64,000 nt of DNA. Origin: Roseomonas genomospecies 6. Its GTDB lineage: Bacteria; Pseudomonadota; Alphaproteobacteria; Azospirillales; Azospirillaceae. Position 1 is the first letter of the stretch; each line of letters begins with the position of its first letter. Under the pieces are notes generated by a model. The model did not search any database and was not told where the DNA came from. It saw nothing but the letters and a program-made list of their open reading frames with translations. Position numbers and translations under genes: made by a program. Shown in pieces: positions 18,412 to 26,520 of the stretch. Location of the stretch: the NCBI RefSeq assembly GCF_008365375.1, contig NZ_QOKW01000003.1, positions 1 to 64,000 on the forward strand, given 5' to 3'.

Positions 18412-18675
18412 ATGGCCAGTCTGGGACTTCAGCTTCGCGATTACCGCCTGACCACGGCGGAGATTCTGTACCACATGCCGGACCACCCGCACCTGTTGCA
18501 GAGCTATCTCTGGCAGGAATTGGACATAGCCCCCGGCTATCCGGTGCTGCGCCGGTTCCTGGATTTCTGGCAGGCCAACCTGGACGGCAAGCTGCATTCG
18601 GTCAAGCTGGCGACCAACCGCCTGATCACCCCGGGGGAGGCCCGCGCGGTGGCAGCGGAGTTTCGCTGGAACTGA
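18412..18675 (+). CDS. usg: Usg family protein
   Basis: This 87-residue protein (MASLGLQLRDYRLTTAEILYHMPDH...) matches the alphaproteobacterial Usg family, named for its position upstream of trpF in Caulobacter. Conserved features are YRLTTAEILY, PDHP.LLQSY.WQ and the ending ARAVAAEFRW. It is cytoplasmic and of unknown function; no trp gene is near here. GGAGGCAGCGC precedes the ATG. Confidence 0.9.
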   Translation: MASLGLQLRDYRLTTAEILYHMPDHPHLLQSYLWQELDIAPGYPVLRRFLDFWQANLDGKLHSVKLATNRLITPGEARAVAAEFRWN

Positions 18676-18815
18676 CTCCCGGCACCCCTCTCCTTAAACG
18701 GGTGAACGTGAAAAAATAAACCATTTCTAGAAGGTTATTGCTTCAGATAGCTTCCTCAAAGCACGAGCCGTTCGTGCCGATGCACGCACATGGAAAGCTT
18801 GGGGGAACAACGATC

Positions 18816-19307
18816 ATGACGACGCCGGTTTGCCAGGAAGCGGTCAATCTTGTGAAGCATTTCGAGGGTCTGTACCTGAAGGCCTATCTGTGCCCGGCGG
18901 GGGTGCCGACCATCGGCTACGGCCACACCGCCGGGGTCCAGATGGGGCAGACCATCACTTCCGCGCAGGCCGACGATTTCCTGACGTCGGACCTGACCTC
19001 GGCCGCGGCGCAGGTTGACAAGCTGGTCACCGTCCCGCTGAACCCGCAGCAGCGCGGCGCGCTGGCCTCCTTCGTGTTCAACCTGGGGGCCGGCAGCCTG
19101 CAGTCCTCGACCCTGCTGCGCCTGCTGAACCAGGGCGACTATGACGGGGCCGCCGGCCAGTTCGGCCGCTGGGTCTACGCCACGGTCAACGGCGTGAAGA
19201 CGCAGCTTCCCGGTCTGGTGAAGCGCCGCGCCGCCGAGGCCGACCTGTTCGAAGGCTCCACGGAGCCGCTGCCGCAGGCCGAAGTCAGCACCGCGACCGG
19301 CGCGTGA
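18816..19307 (+). CDS. Phage-type lysozyme (GH24 endolysin family)
   Basis: This 163-residue protein carries the GH24 signature: catalytic Glu in KHFEGLYLKAYLCPAGVPT, with E-x8-C-x5-T spacing (phage R21-like, Cys replacing the Asp of T4 lysozyme), then IGYGHT. It should cleave the MurNAc-GlcNAc bond of peptidoglycan. No signal peptide, spanin or holin is seen nearby, and flanking genes are chromosomal, so this looks like a domesticated stand-alone gene rather than a prophage. The ATG at 18816 follows GGGGGAACAACG. Confidence 0.9.
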   Translation: MTTPVCQEAVNLVKHFEGLYLKAYLCPAGVPTIGYGHTAGVQMGQTITSAQADDFLTSDLTSAAAQVDKLVTVPLNPQQRGALASFVFNLGAGSLQSSTLLRLLNQGDYDGAAGQFGRWVYATVNGVKTQLPGLVKRRAAEADLFEGSTEPLPQAEVSTATGA

Positions 19308-19314
19308 TCGGACC

Positions 19315-19347
19315 GACGGGGGCGGCCCACCGCCCCCGTCACCTTTT
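19315..19347 (+). terminator. Rho-independent terminator after the lysozyme
   Basis: GACGGGGGCG pairs with CGCCCCCGTC (19331-19340), followed by ACCTTTT. It overlaps the stop codon of the convergent oxidoreductase gene, so it may also affect that transcript. Confidence 0.8.
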
Positions 19348-22300
19348 CCGCTGGCCGGTCAGCCGAAGCCCGCGGTCGATCCACTGGGCGGTCAGCTTCT
19401 CCTGAAGGGCATTCTGGCGAAGCCGCTGGTTCAGATTGCCGAAATCCACGCGGTCCAGGCTCTGGTCCTGGTTGAAGCAGGAAAAGACCACCGTTTCCTG
19501 TCCGGTCGCCGGGTCGGTGTGCCGTTGCAGGCACTGGGCGCAGATTTCCTTCATCATGCATTGCATGGGGGAGTTGATGGAGCCGATGGCCGCGTGGCCC
19601 GGCTTCAGCCAGGGCTTCAGCACGCCGTGCCGCGCCGCCCCCACCGCCGCCATCATCCGGTCGGAGCCGATGGCGACGATCCGGTCCACCGTCTCCAGTG
19701 GAATGTCCACCGGCCCCAGCTCGCCCGCCGCGTAGGCGCGCATGGCTTCCACGATGTTGCCGACGAAACTCAGGTCGCCGGGGCGCGAGGGGGCGAAGCC
19801 CGGCGCCTCGTCGCAGCACCAGACGACGCGGTCGGCGGCGGCCTCGATCTGTTCGATCTTGTAACGATCCTCCATCCGCTTGTAGCCGGCGAAATAGACG
19901 ACCCGGCAGCCGCGCGCCCGGCAGGCCTGCCCGATGGAGAAGAGCACCGCGTTGCCCAGCCCGCCGCCGACCAGCGCCACCGTCTCCCCCTCCGGGATCT
20001 CCGTCGGGGCGCCGGTCGGCCCCATCACCACCACCGGATCGCCCGGCTTCAGCAGGGCACAGAGGTCGGACGAGCCGCCCATCTCCAGAACGATCAGGGA
20101 GAGCAGCCCGGCCTCCTTGTCCACCCAGGCTCCGGTCAGGGCCAACCCCTCCATCGCCAGCGTGGTCCGGCCGATCCGTTGCGCCAGCGTTTCGAAATTC
20201 TGGAGCCGGTAGAACTGTCCGGGTTCGAAACGGCGCGCCGCGGCGGGCGCCTTCACCACCACCTCCACGATGGTCGGGGTCAGGCGGGTGACGCCGTGCA
20301 CCAGCGGGCGCAGTTCGGCGTTCAGGCGCTGAACCAGAGCCTCCGGCGTCACGGCGGTGGGCGCCCGGCGGGCCAGCGCGCGGCTGACCACCGGATAGCC
20401 GCGCTTCGCCCCACCCATCGCCTTCACCACATTGCCGGCGAAGGACGGGTGCAGGTCGCCGAAGAAGCTGAGGAACCGCCCGTCCGGGCTGCTGGCCATC
20501 AGCACATGCGCCTGCGCCGGCTTGCTCAGCCGTTCCGGGGTCACCGGATTGCCGTCCTCGCCGATGGCGCGGAAGAAGCGCCCGTCCAGTTCGATCCACT
20601 CCGGTTCCTCGCGGGCCAGGACGGTGTTGGGCTGGGTGCCGGCGGCGACCAGGATGGTGCGGGCGGGGAGGCGCGCGTCCACCGCGGCGGGGGCCACCAC
20701 CCCGTCCGGCCCGACCGGGCTGATCGCCAGACGGATCGCCTGCGCGGCCCCCGTCCCGTCGATCTCCACCCCGCGCGGGGCGGCGCATTCCAGGAAGCGG
20801 ATGCCTTCGGCCAGCCCATGCGCCACCTCCTCGTGGTTCAGCGTGTAGCTGGGGCTGTCGATCAGCCGGCGGCGGTAGGCGATGGTCGAGCCGCCCCAGG
20901 ATTGCAGCAGGGCCGTGACGCGGGGCTCCCGCCCCTCCTCCCCGGCCTGAAGACGCTCCGCCCGGATGGCGCGGGCGTGGCCCAGGAACTCGTCGGCGAG
21001 CGCGGCCTCGTCGGGCGTCCAGCGGGCGCGCACCGCCGCCTCCCCCCGCTCCGCCGCCAGGATCTCGTAGCGGGACAGGAACTTCTCGACCTGGACGGGG
21101 TAGTAGGCCAGCGCCTCGGTCGCCGTGTCGATGGCGGTCAGGCCACCGCCGATCACCACGATGGGCAGCCGGACCTGGAGGTTGGCGATGCTGTCCGCCT
21201 TGGCCGCCCCGGTCAGTTGCAGCCCCATCAGGAAGTCCGACGCCTGCCGCACCCCGCGGGCCAGCCCGTTCGCCATCGGCACGACGGTCGGCTTGCCCGC
21301 ACCCATGCACAGGGCGATGTGGTCGAAGCCGAGGCCCAGCGCCCCGTCGATGGTCAGCGTGCCGCCGAACCGCACCCCGCCGATGATCGTCATGCGCGAC
21401 CGGCGTTCCAGCAGCAGCCGGATCACCTTCAGGAAATTCTTGTTCCAGCGCACGGTGATGCCGTACTCGGCCACCCCGCCGAAGCCGGCCATGACCCGCT
21501 CGTCCAGCCGGTCGTAAAGGTCCCGCACGTTCCGGATGGGCCGGAAGGGAACCCGCGTGCCGCTGGGCAGGACGCCGGAGAGGTCGGCGGGCAGCGGCTC
21601 GATCTTCAGCCCGTCGATGCCGACCACCGTGTGGCCGTCGTTCATCAGATGGTGCGCCAGGGTGAAGCCCGCCGGTCCCAGCCCGGCCACCAGCACCTTG
21701 CAGCCGCTGTCCGGGCGCATCAGCGGGCGGCGCAGGTCCAGCGGATTCCAGCGCGTCAGAAGGCTGTAGATCTCGAAGCCCCAGGGCAGTTCCAGCACGT
21801 CCTTCAACGTGCGGGTTTCCGCCTGCGGGATGTCCACCGGCTCCTGCTTCTGATAGATGCAGGCCTTCATGCAGTCGTTGCAGATGCGGTGGCCGGTGGC
21901 CGCGCACATGGGGTTGTCCACCACCACCACGGCCAGCGCCCCGACGGGCACGCCCTCGGCCTTCAGCGCGTGCATCTCGGAAATCTTCTCGTCCAAGGGG
22001 CAGCCGGCCAGCGTGACGCCGAAGGCGCTCTTCTGGAACGCGCCCGTCTTGCGGTCGCGCAGGCCCTTGGAGCAACTGTCCTTGCCCTGGTTGTGGCACC
22101 AGATGCAGTAGTTGGCCTCGTCCAGCGCCCCGGCCAGATCGGTGCCGGGGTCGGTCAGGTGGAATCCCTGCCGCTCGCGGCACGCCCCGCCAGGCAAGCG
22201 CATCTCGGGCAGGCGCATCATGGTGACGCCGTGCAGTTCCACCGTCTCCACGGAGACGAGACGCTCCGGGTCGGTCCGGTGCGGCACCTGGAACAGCACG

Positions 22301-22848
22301 CCGCCGCCGTGCCGGGCGCGCCCGGCCTCGCTGAAGACGGCCCAGGCGGCGTATCGGGCGGCGCTGTCCAACTGGTCGGCGTGGGCGGCCTCGTCCTCCA
22401 TCCAGGCCAGCACCTGCCGGGCGAAGCCGGCCTCGGTCAGCGGGCCGCCCAGCCAGTCCTCCAGCCGCGCGGCGAGTTCCGCCCCGTCGAGCGAAGCGGC
22501 CTCCTCCGGCTTCACCGCCTTGGCGGCGCGGCGCTGAACGAACAGGCGCTTGGCGGTGTAGAGCGGCGCCAGCTCCGTATGGCGGGCGCGCAGCCCATCC
22601 AGAGCGACGCGGATGCCGAACAGCTCGCCGATGAAATCTTCCAGGTGGGGGGCAAGCGCGATCAGAAGGTCGCTTTCGGCCTTGGCCTCCAGCCGGTCGG
22701 GCTGGGCGCGCGCGGACAGCAGCCGGTTGGCGAGCGGGAGGTCCGTGTCGGACAGCCGGGCCAGAAAGACGCGGTCGAGCCGGGCCAGCCCGTCCTCCGC
22801 ATAAAGCTCGTGGAACGCCAGACCGAAGCCGAGGGTGAGGTCCGCCAT
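19339..22848 (-). CDS. Giant NfnAB/GltD-like FAD-iron-sulfur oxidoreductase fusion
   Basis: This 1169-residue protein joins modules usually made as separate chains. Residues ~1-240 form a helical region I do not recognise. A cysteine-rich zone follows (C248, C251, C259, and C315, C323, C326, C330 in CAATGHRICNDCMKAC), like the Fe-S domain before GltD/NfnB. Next are an FAD fold (VLVAGLGPAGFTLAHHL, ~385) and an NAD(P) fold (VVIGGGLTAIDTATEAL, ~564). From ~890 an FNR/PyrK-type module follows (FEPGQFYRLQNFE; ALVGGGLGNAVLFSIGQA), ending in a Cys cluster (MQCMMKEICAQC...SC). The parts resemble NfnB plus NfnA, the bifurcating NADH/ferredoxin:NADP oxidoreductase. Substrates and bifurcation are inference. 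It is monocistronic and divergent from ctaA. Confidence 0.85.
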   Translation of the reverse strand: MADLTLGFGLAFHELYAEDGLARLDRVFLARLSDTDLPLANRLLSARAQPDRLEAKAESDLLIALAPHLEDFIGELFGIRVALDGLRARHTELAPLYTAKRLFVQRRAAKAVKPEEAASLDGAELAARLEDWLGGPLTEAGFARQVLAWMEDEAAHADQLDSAARYAAWAVFSEAGRARHGGGVLFQVPHRTDPERLVSVETVELHGVTMMRLPEMRLPGGACRERQGFHLTDPGTDLAGALDEANYCIWCHNQGKDSCSKGLRDRKTGAFQKSAFGVTLAGCPLDEKISEMHALKAEGVPVGALAVVVVDNPMCAATGHRICNDCMKACIYQKQEPVDIPQAETRTLKDVLELPWGFEIYSLLTRWNPLDLRRPLMRPDSGCKVLVAGLGPAGFTLAHHLMNDGHTVVGIDGLKIEPLPADLSGVLPSGTRVPFRPIRNVRDLYDRLDERVMAGFGGVAEYGITVRWNKNFLKVIRLLLERRSRMTIIGGVRFGGTLTIDGALGLGFDHIALCMGAGKPTVVPMANGLARGVRQASDFLMGLQLTGAAKADSIANLQVRLPIVVIGGGLTAIDTATEALAYYPVQVEKFLSRYEILAAERGEAAVRARWTPDEAALADEFLGHARAIRAERLQAGEEGREPRVTALLQSWGGSTIAYRRRLIDSPSYTLNHEEVAHGLAEGIRFLECAAPRGVEIDGTGAAQAIRLAISPVGPDGVVAPAAVDARLPARTILVAAGTQPNTVLAREEPEWIELDGRFFRAIGEDGNPVTPERLSKPAQAHVLMASSPDGRFLSFFGDLHPSFAGNVVKAMGGAKRGYPVVSRALARRAPTAVTPEALVQRLNAELRPLVHGVTRLTPTIVEVVVKAPAAARRFEPGQFYRLQNFETLAQRIGRTTLAMEGLALTGAWVDKEAGLLSLIVLEMGGSSDLCALLKPGDPVVVMGPTGAPTEIPEGETVALVGGGLGNAVLFSIGQACRARGCRVVYFAGYKRMEDRYKIEQIEAAADRVVWCCDEAPGFAPSRPGDLSFVGNIVEAMRAYAAGELGPVDIPLETVDRIVAIGSDRMMAAVGAARHGVLKPWLKPGHAAIGSINSPMQCMMKEICAQCLQRHTDPATGQETVVFSCFNQDQSLDRVDFGNLNQRLRQNALQEKLTAQWIDRGLRLTGQRKR

Positions 22849-23041
22849 CGCCGCCCCGCATCCGAAACCGTTGGTTAGACTGATCTTTGTAACACCCGCA
22901 ACCCGGCGCCTTCACCCGAAACCCGCCATCGCCGCGGCGGGGTAACCCGTGTCCGTTTGACGCAGCCGGCGCCGCACCCCACATGAGCCGGAGGTCCCTA
23001 TCCCCCCGGAACTTTTCCGCATCATCCGGAGCCGCCCGTCC

Positions 23042-24127
23042 GTGACCGACATCACCGCCCCCGTCCTCGCCGGGAAAGACGTCCGCTCGCCCGCCTCCAC
23101 CCGCCCCATCGCCTATTGGCTTCTGGTCTGCTGCGCCATGGTCTTCGCCATGGCGGTGATCGGCGCCATCACGCGCCTGACCGAGTCCGGCCTGTCGATG
23201 GTGGAGTGGAGGCCGCTGATCGGCATCCTGCCGCCCCTGTCGGAGGCGGAGTGGAACCGCGTGTTCGGCCTGTATCAGGCGACGCCGGAATATCGCGTCT
23301 ACAACTCCGCCATGGATCTGGCGGCCTTCAAGCAAATCTTCTGGTGGGAATGGTTCCACCGGCTGTGGGGTCAGTTGATCGGGTTCGTCTTCCTGATCCC
23401 CTTCCTGCGCTTCTGGATCAACGGCCGCATCCCCGCCGACCTGTGGCCGAAGCTGGCCGGGCTGTTCCTTCTGGGCGGGCTTCAGGGGGGGATCGGCTGG
23501 TACATGGTCAAGAGCGGGCTGGTCGACCGGCCCGAGGTCAGCCATTACCGGCTGGCGCTGCATCTCGGAACGGCGATCCTGATCTACGGGCTTCTGCTGC
23601 GCACGGCGCTGGGGCTGCTCGACCCGCTGCCGCTGGCGGGCTGGGCGACAGAGTCCGGCCGGCTGCGCCGGCACGCGCGCTGGGCCTTGGGGCTGACCGG
23701 GGTCACCATCGTCTGGGGCGCCTTCGTCGCCGGAACGGACGCCGGGCTTGCCTACAACACCTTCCCGCTGATGGCCGGCCACATCGTCCCGCCGGAGGTC
23801 GCCAACCTGACGCCCTGGTGGATCAACCTCGTCGAGAACACCGCGGCCATCCAGTTGATGCACCGGGCGCTGGCCCTGCTGACCGGCGTGGCGGTGCTGT
23901 GGCTGGCCCTGCGGGTGTGGCTGGCCCGCCTGCCGGGCCGCGCCGGGCGGGTGGCTCTGCTGACCGCGGCGATGGTGCTGGCGCAGATCGGGCTGGGCAT
24001 CGCCACGCTGCTGAGCTTCGTGTGGATTCCCCTGGCCGCCGCCCATCAGGCGGGCGCGATCCTGCTGGTGACTGGACTGGTCTGGCTGCTGCACGAACTG
24101 CGCCCGGTGGGCGCTCCGAAGCGCTGA
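23042..24127 (+). CDS. ctaA: Heme A synthase (COX15/CtaA)
   Basis: This 361-residue polytopic membrane protein oxidises heme O to heme A for cytochrome aa3 oxidase. About eight membrane helices are visible. The conserved GAITRLTESGLSMVEWRP stretch lies after helix 1, and the histidine ligands sit in WWEWFHRLWGQ, LALHLGTA, MHRALALL and AAAHQAGA. The length fits the alphaproteobacterial COX15 type. It starts with GTG at 23042. Cytochrome oxidase genes are not adjacent. It is divergent from the fusion oxidoreductase across ~190 bases without an obvious promoter. Confidence 0.96.
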   Translation: MTDITAPVLAGKDVRSPASTRPIAYWLLVCCAMVFAMAVIGAITRLTESGLSMVEWRPLIGILPPLSEAEWNRVFGLYQATPEYRVYNSAMDLAAFKQIFWWEWFHRLWGQLIGFVFLIPFLRFWINGRIPADLWPKLAGLFLLGGLQGGIGWYMVKSGLVDRPEVSHYRLALHLGTAILIYGLLLRTALGLLDPLPLAGWATESGRLRRHARWALGLTGVTIVWGAFVAGTDAGLAYNTFPLMAGHIVPPEVANLTPWWINLVENTAAIQLMHRALALLTGVAVLWLALRVWLARLPGRAGRVALLTAAMVLAQIGLGIATLLSFVWIPLAAAHQAGAILLVTGLVWLLHELRPVGAPKR

Positions 24128-24136
24128 CCATGGAAA

Positions 24137-24174
24137 CATCCCCCGCCACGCCGTAAGGCGGCGGGCGGGGGATG
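24137..24174. terminator. Shared hairpin between convergent ctaA and phaZ
   Basis: CATCCCCCGCC (24137-24147) pairs with GGCGGGGGATG (24164-24174). It lies between two convergent genes and could end both transcripts. There is no T-run on either side, so intrinsic termination may be weak. Confidence 0.6.
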
Positions 24175-24178
24175 TGCC

Positions 24179-25399
24179 TCAATCATGCTTGCGGATGAAG
24201 TCCCGCACCGCCGGCATGATGCTTTCGCGCCAGCGCCGCCCGTTGAAGATGCCGTAATGGCCGACGCCCTTCTGGAAATGGCGGGCGCGCATGCCGTCGG
24301 GCAGCGAGGCGCAGAGGCGGTGCGCCGATTCGGTCTGGCCGGGGGCGGAGATGTCGTCCAACTCGCCCTCCACCGTCATCAGGGCGGTCCTGCGGATCGC
24401 CGCCGGCTCCACCCGGCGCCCGCGCGACTCCATGGTGCCGTTGGCGAGCGCGTGCTTCTGGAACACCGTTTCGATGGTCTGCAGGTAGAATTCCGCCGAC
24501 AGGTCCATGACCGACAGATACTCGTCGTAGAAGCGGCGGTGCTGCTCCGCGGAATCGCCGTCGCCGCGGACGAGGTGGCGGAATAGGCCCAGATGCTCGC
24601 CGATGTGGCGGTCCAGATTCATCGACATGAAGCCGGAAAGCTGGATGAAGCCCGGATAGACCTGACGGAAGCCGCCCGGATAATAGGCGGGAACCGTCGT
24701 GACGACGTTGCGCTCGAACCAGGACAGCGGGCGGGTCGCGGCCAGCTTCACCGGGACGGTCGGGTTCGCCATCGGGTCGATGGGGCCGCCCATCAGCGTC
24801 ATGGAGCGCGGCTGCACCGTCTCGTCTCCCGCCGCCATCAGCGACACCGCAGCCAGCACCGGCACCGCCGGCTGGCACACCGCGATGACGTGGGTCTGCG
24901 GCCCCAGGAAACGGATCAGTTCCGTCACCGTGTCGATGTAGTCGTCCAGGTCGAACCGCCCACGCGCCAGCGGCACCAGCCGGGCGTCGATCCAATCGGT
25001 GATGAAGACGTCGTGGTCGGCCAGCAGCGCCGCCACCGTGCCGCGCAACAGCGTCGCATGGTGCCCCGACATCGGAGCGACCAGCAGGACGCGGGGCTGC
25101 GCCGGCGTGCCTTCCGGCTTGGCGAAGTGAAGCAGGTTGCAGAAGGGCTTGCGGTGGGCGATGCGCTCGGTCACCGCCACCGTCTCGCCGTTCACCACCG
25201 TGGTCTTCAGGCCGAACTCCGGCTTGGGGAAGCGGCGGGTGGTGCGCTCCACCAGTTCCGCGCTGGCGGCCATGGCGCGGCCGACGCGCGTGTAGGAAAC
25301 CGGGCTGAAGGGATTCTGGAAGGTGTGCTGCGTGGCCTCCGCCAGCAGGCGCATCGGGCGCAGGGCGGCGTGCTGCAGATCGTAGAGATGGTAGAGCAA
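24179..25399 (-). CDS. phaZ: Intracellular PHB depolymerase
   Basis: This 406-residue protein begins MLYHLYDLQHAALRPMRLLA, as in intracellular PhaZ proteins of the Ralstonia PhaZa1 type. The catalytic nucleophile is a cysteine in VIAVCQPAVPVLAA (a lipase-box variant with Cys for Ser). LMGGPIDP and a late GVGHYGIF histidine segment complete an alpha/beta-hydrolase triad. It breaks down stored polyhydroxybutyrate to hydroxybutyrate units. There is no signal peptide. The upstream spacer holds a TTGGTC-N4-GACCAA palindrome, a possible GntR-family operator. Confidence 0.95.
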   Translation of the reverse strand: MLYHLYDLQHAALRPMRLLAEATQHTFQNPFSPVSYTRVGRAMAASAELVERTTRRFPKPEFGLKTTVVNGETVAVTERIAHRKPFCNLLHFAKPEGTPAQPRVLLVAPMSGHHATLLRGTVAALLADHDVFITDWIDARLVPLARGRFDLDDYIDTVTELIRFLGPQTHVIAVCQPAVPVLAAVSLMAAGDETVQPRSMTLMGGPIDPMANPTVPVKLAATRPLSWFERNVVTTVPAYYPGGFRQVYPGFIQLSGFMSMNLDRHIGEHLGLFRHLVRGDGDSAEQHRRFYDEYLSVMDLSAEFYLQTIETVFQKHALANGTMESRGRRVEPAAIRRTALMTVEGELDDISAPGQTESAHRLCASLPDGMRARHFQKGVGHYGIFNGRRWRESIMPAVRDFIRKHD

Positions 25400-25465
25400 C
25401 AGGTCCTCGCTTCGGCGGTTGATCCCACGCCCGGTCGGCTGGGTGCTGTCGTTGGTCAGACATCA

Positions 25466-25481
25466 TTGGTCGTATGACCAA
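25466..25481. promoter_or_regulatory. Palindrome upstream of phaZ (candidate operator)
   Basis: TTGGTC-GTAT-GACCAA is a perfect 16-bp inverted repeat 67 bases before phaZ, with extra GTTGGTC and ACCAACAG half-sites on either side. The TTGGT/ACCAA arms resemble FadR/PdhR-subfamily GntR operators. A similar site occurs upstream of korA (47656-47668). Apart from this site and the terminator at 25632-25666, the 308-base spacer 25400-25707 shows no gene. Confidence 0.45.
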
Positions 25482-25631
25482 CCAACAGATTGGCCAGTCC
25501 TTATCCGAAAGGTCAATAGCCGACACCCTTTCTCGGGCAAAAAAACTTGCAGAGGAAACAGTCAGCGACACGAAACAGACCGCGCAACGCTGCACTGCAA
25601 AGGAGGCAAGGCGGGAGGAGCAAGCCCAAAG

Positions 25632-25666
25632 AAAAAGGCGCGCCCGCGGAACCGCGCACGCGCCTT
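25632..25666 (-). terminator. Rho-independent terminator of the EEP-family gene
   Basis: AAGGCGCG (25635-25642) pairs with CGCGCCTT (25659-25666). In the leftward direction the stem is followed by TTTCTTTGG. It lies 42 bases after the stop of the 25708-26520 gene. Confidence 0.8.
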
Positions 25667-25707
25667 GCAGCGAACAGGAACCCGGCATACCCGAGCGGGA
25701 AAATCGG

Positions 25708-26520
25708 TTATGGCACCGCCACGGTGGCGCGCACCGGCAGATGGTCGGACGCACGGCGGGTCAGCACCGTGCGAACCACCTCGTAGGACGGGATGGTCAG
25801 CCCGTTGTTCACATAGATGCGGTCGAGCCGCAGCGTGGGCATCCGCGCGTGGAAGCTGCGCGGGCTGGCCCAGTCGGGAAAGGCCTCCGCCAGCTTGCGC
25901 AGCCGGGGGGAGTTCGGCGCCCATTCGTTGAGGTCGCCCATGAACAGGGTCGGCAGGGCCGGCTGCTCCTCCAGCAAATCCACGATGGCGCCCACCTGCC
26001 GCGCGCGCTCCCACGGGTCGAGGCCGAGATGGGCGACGATGATGCGCACCGGGCGCCCCTCCACCTCGACGATCACGTCGATGCCGCCGCGCGGCTCCCG
26101 CCGCCCGACGCTGAGGTCGATGGGCACGCATTTCAGGACCGGCAGCCGGGTCAGAATGGCGTTGCCGTAATGGGCGTGGGCGTTGTGCTTGGTCGGGCCG
26201 GCGTGGGCCTTCAGGCCGGTCGCCCGCTCCAGGAAGGCGAACTGGTCCAGGCCGGATTCGCCACGGTGGTGCCAGCCGACCTCTTGAAGGCCGACCAGAT
26301 CGACGTCCAATTCCTTGATGACCTCGGCGATGCGGTCCGGCGCGAAGCGCGCGTCCAGCCCGACGCAACTGTGGATGTTCCAGGTCGCCACGCGCAGCGG
26401 CGCCATGCCGTCCGGAACCGTTCCGCTGCGGCCGTCCACGCGGCGTTTCGGGCGTCGGGCACGGGCGGCGCGCAGCGCGGAGGCGATCCGCTCCACACGC
26501 TCTCGGCTGAATCGGATCAC
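25708..26520 (-). CDS. Endonuclease/exonuclease/phosphatase-family hydrolase
   Basis: This 270-residue protein has the EEP fold motifs: LRVATWNIHSCVG (N), DLVGLQEVGW (catalytic Glu), IVAHLGLDP (His), TLFMGDLNEW (D and N) and ASDHLPVRA (terminal D-H). The basic N-terminal ~40 residues precede the domain. Such proteins cleave phosphodiesters in nucleic acids or phospholipid head groups; the substrate is unknown. Its GTG start overlaps the TGA of the phospholipase D gene (GTGA), so translation should be coupled. The pairing with a PLD-VTT protein suggests a membrane-lipid role. Confidence 0.88.
   Translation of the reverse strand: MIRFSRERVERIASALRAARARRPKRRVDGRSGTVPDGMAPLRVATWNIHSCVGLDARFAPDRIAEVIKELDVDLVGLQEVGWHHRGESGLDQFAFLERATGLKAHAGPTKHNAHAHYGNAILTRLPVLKCVPIDLSVGRREPRGGIDVIVEVEGRPVRIIVAHLGLDPWERARQVGAIVDLLEEQPALPTLFMGDLNEWAPNSPRLRKLAEAFPDWASPRSFHARMPTLRLDRIYVNNGLTIPSYEVVRTVLTRRASDHLPVRATVAVP

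Noticed and set aside
18816..19307. Prophage suggested by the lysozyme
   Set aside because: No other phage gene, integrase or attachment repeat; neighbours are housekeeping genes.
19175..24139. Very long open frame antisense to the fusion oxidoreductase and overlapping ctaA
   Set aside because: High-GC shadow frame: low-complexity Arg/Gly/Pro-rich translation, no ribosome site, while both opposing genes have clear motifs.
25474..25707. Small plus-strand frame starting MTNQQIGQSLSERS
   Set aside because: It has no ribosome site, includes the operator palindrome and terminator, and runs on as a shadow of the EEP gene.
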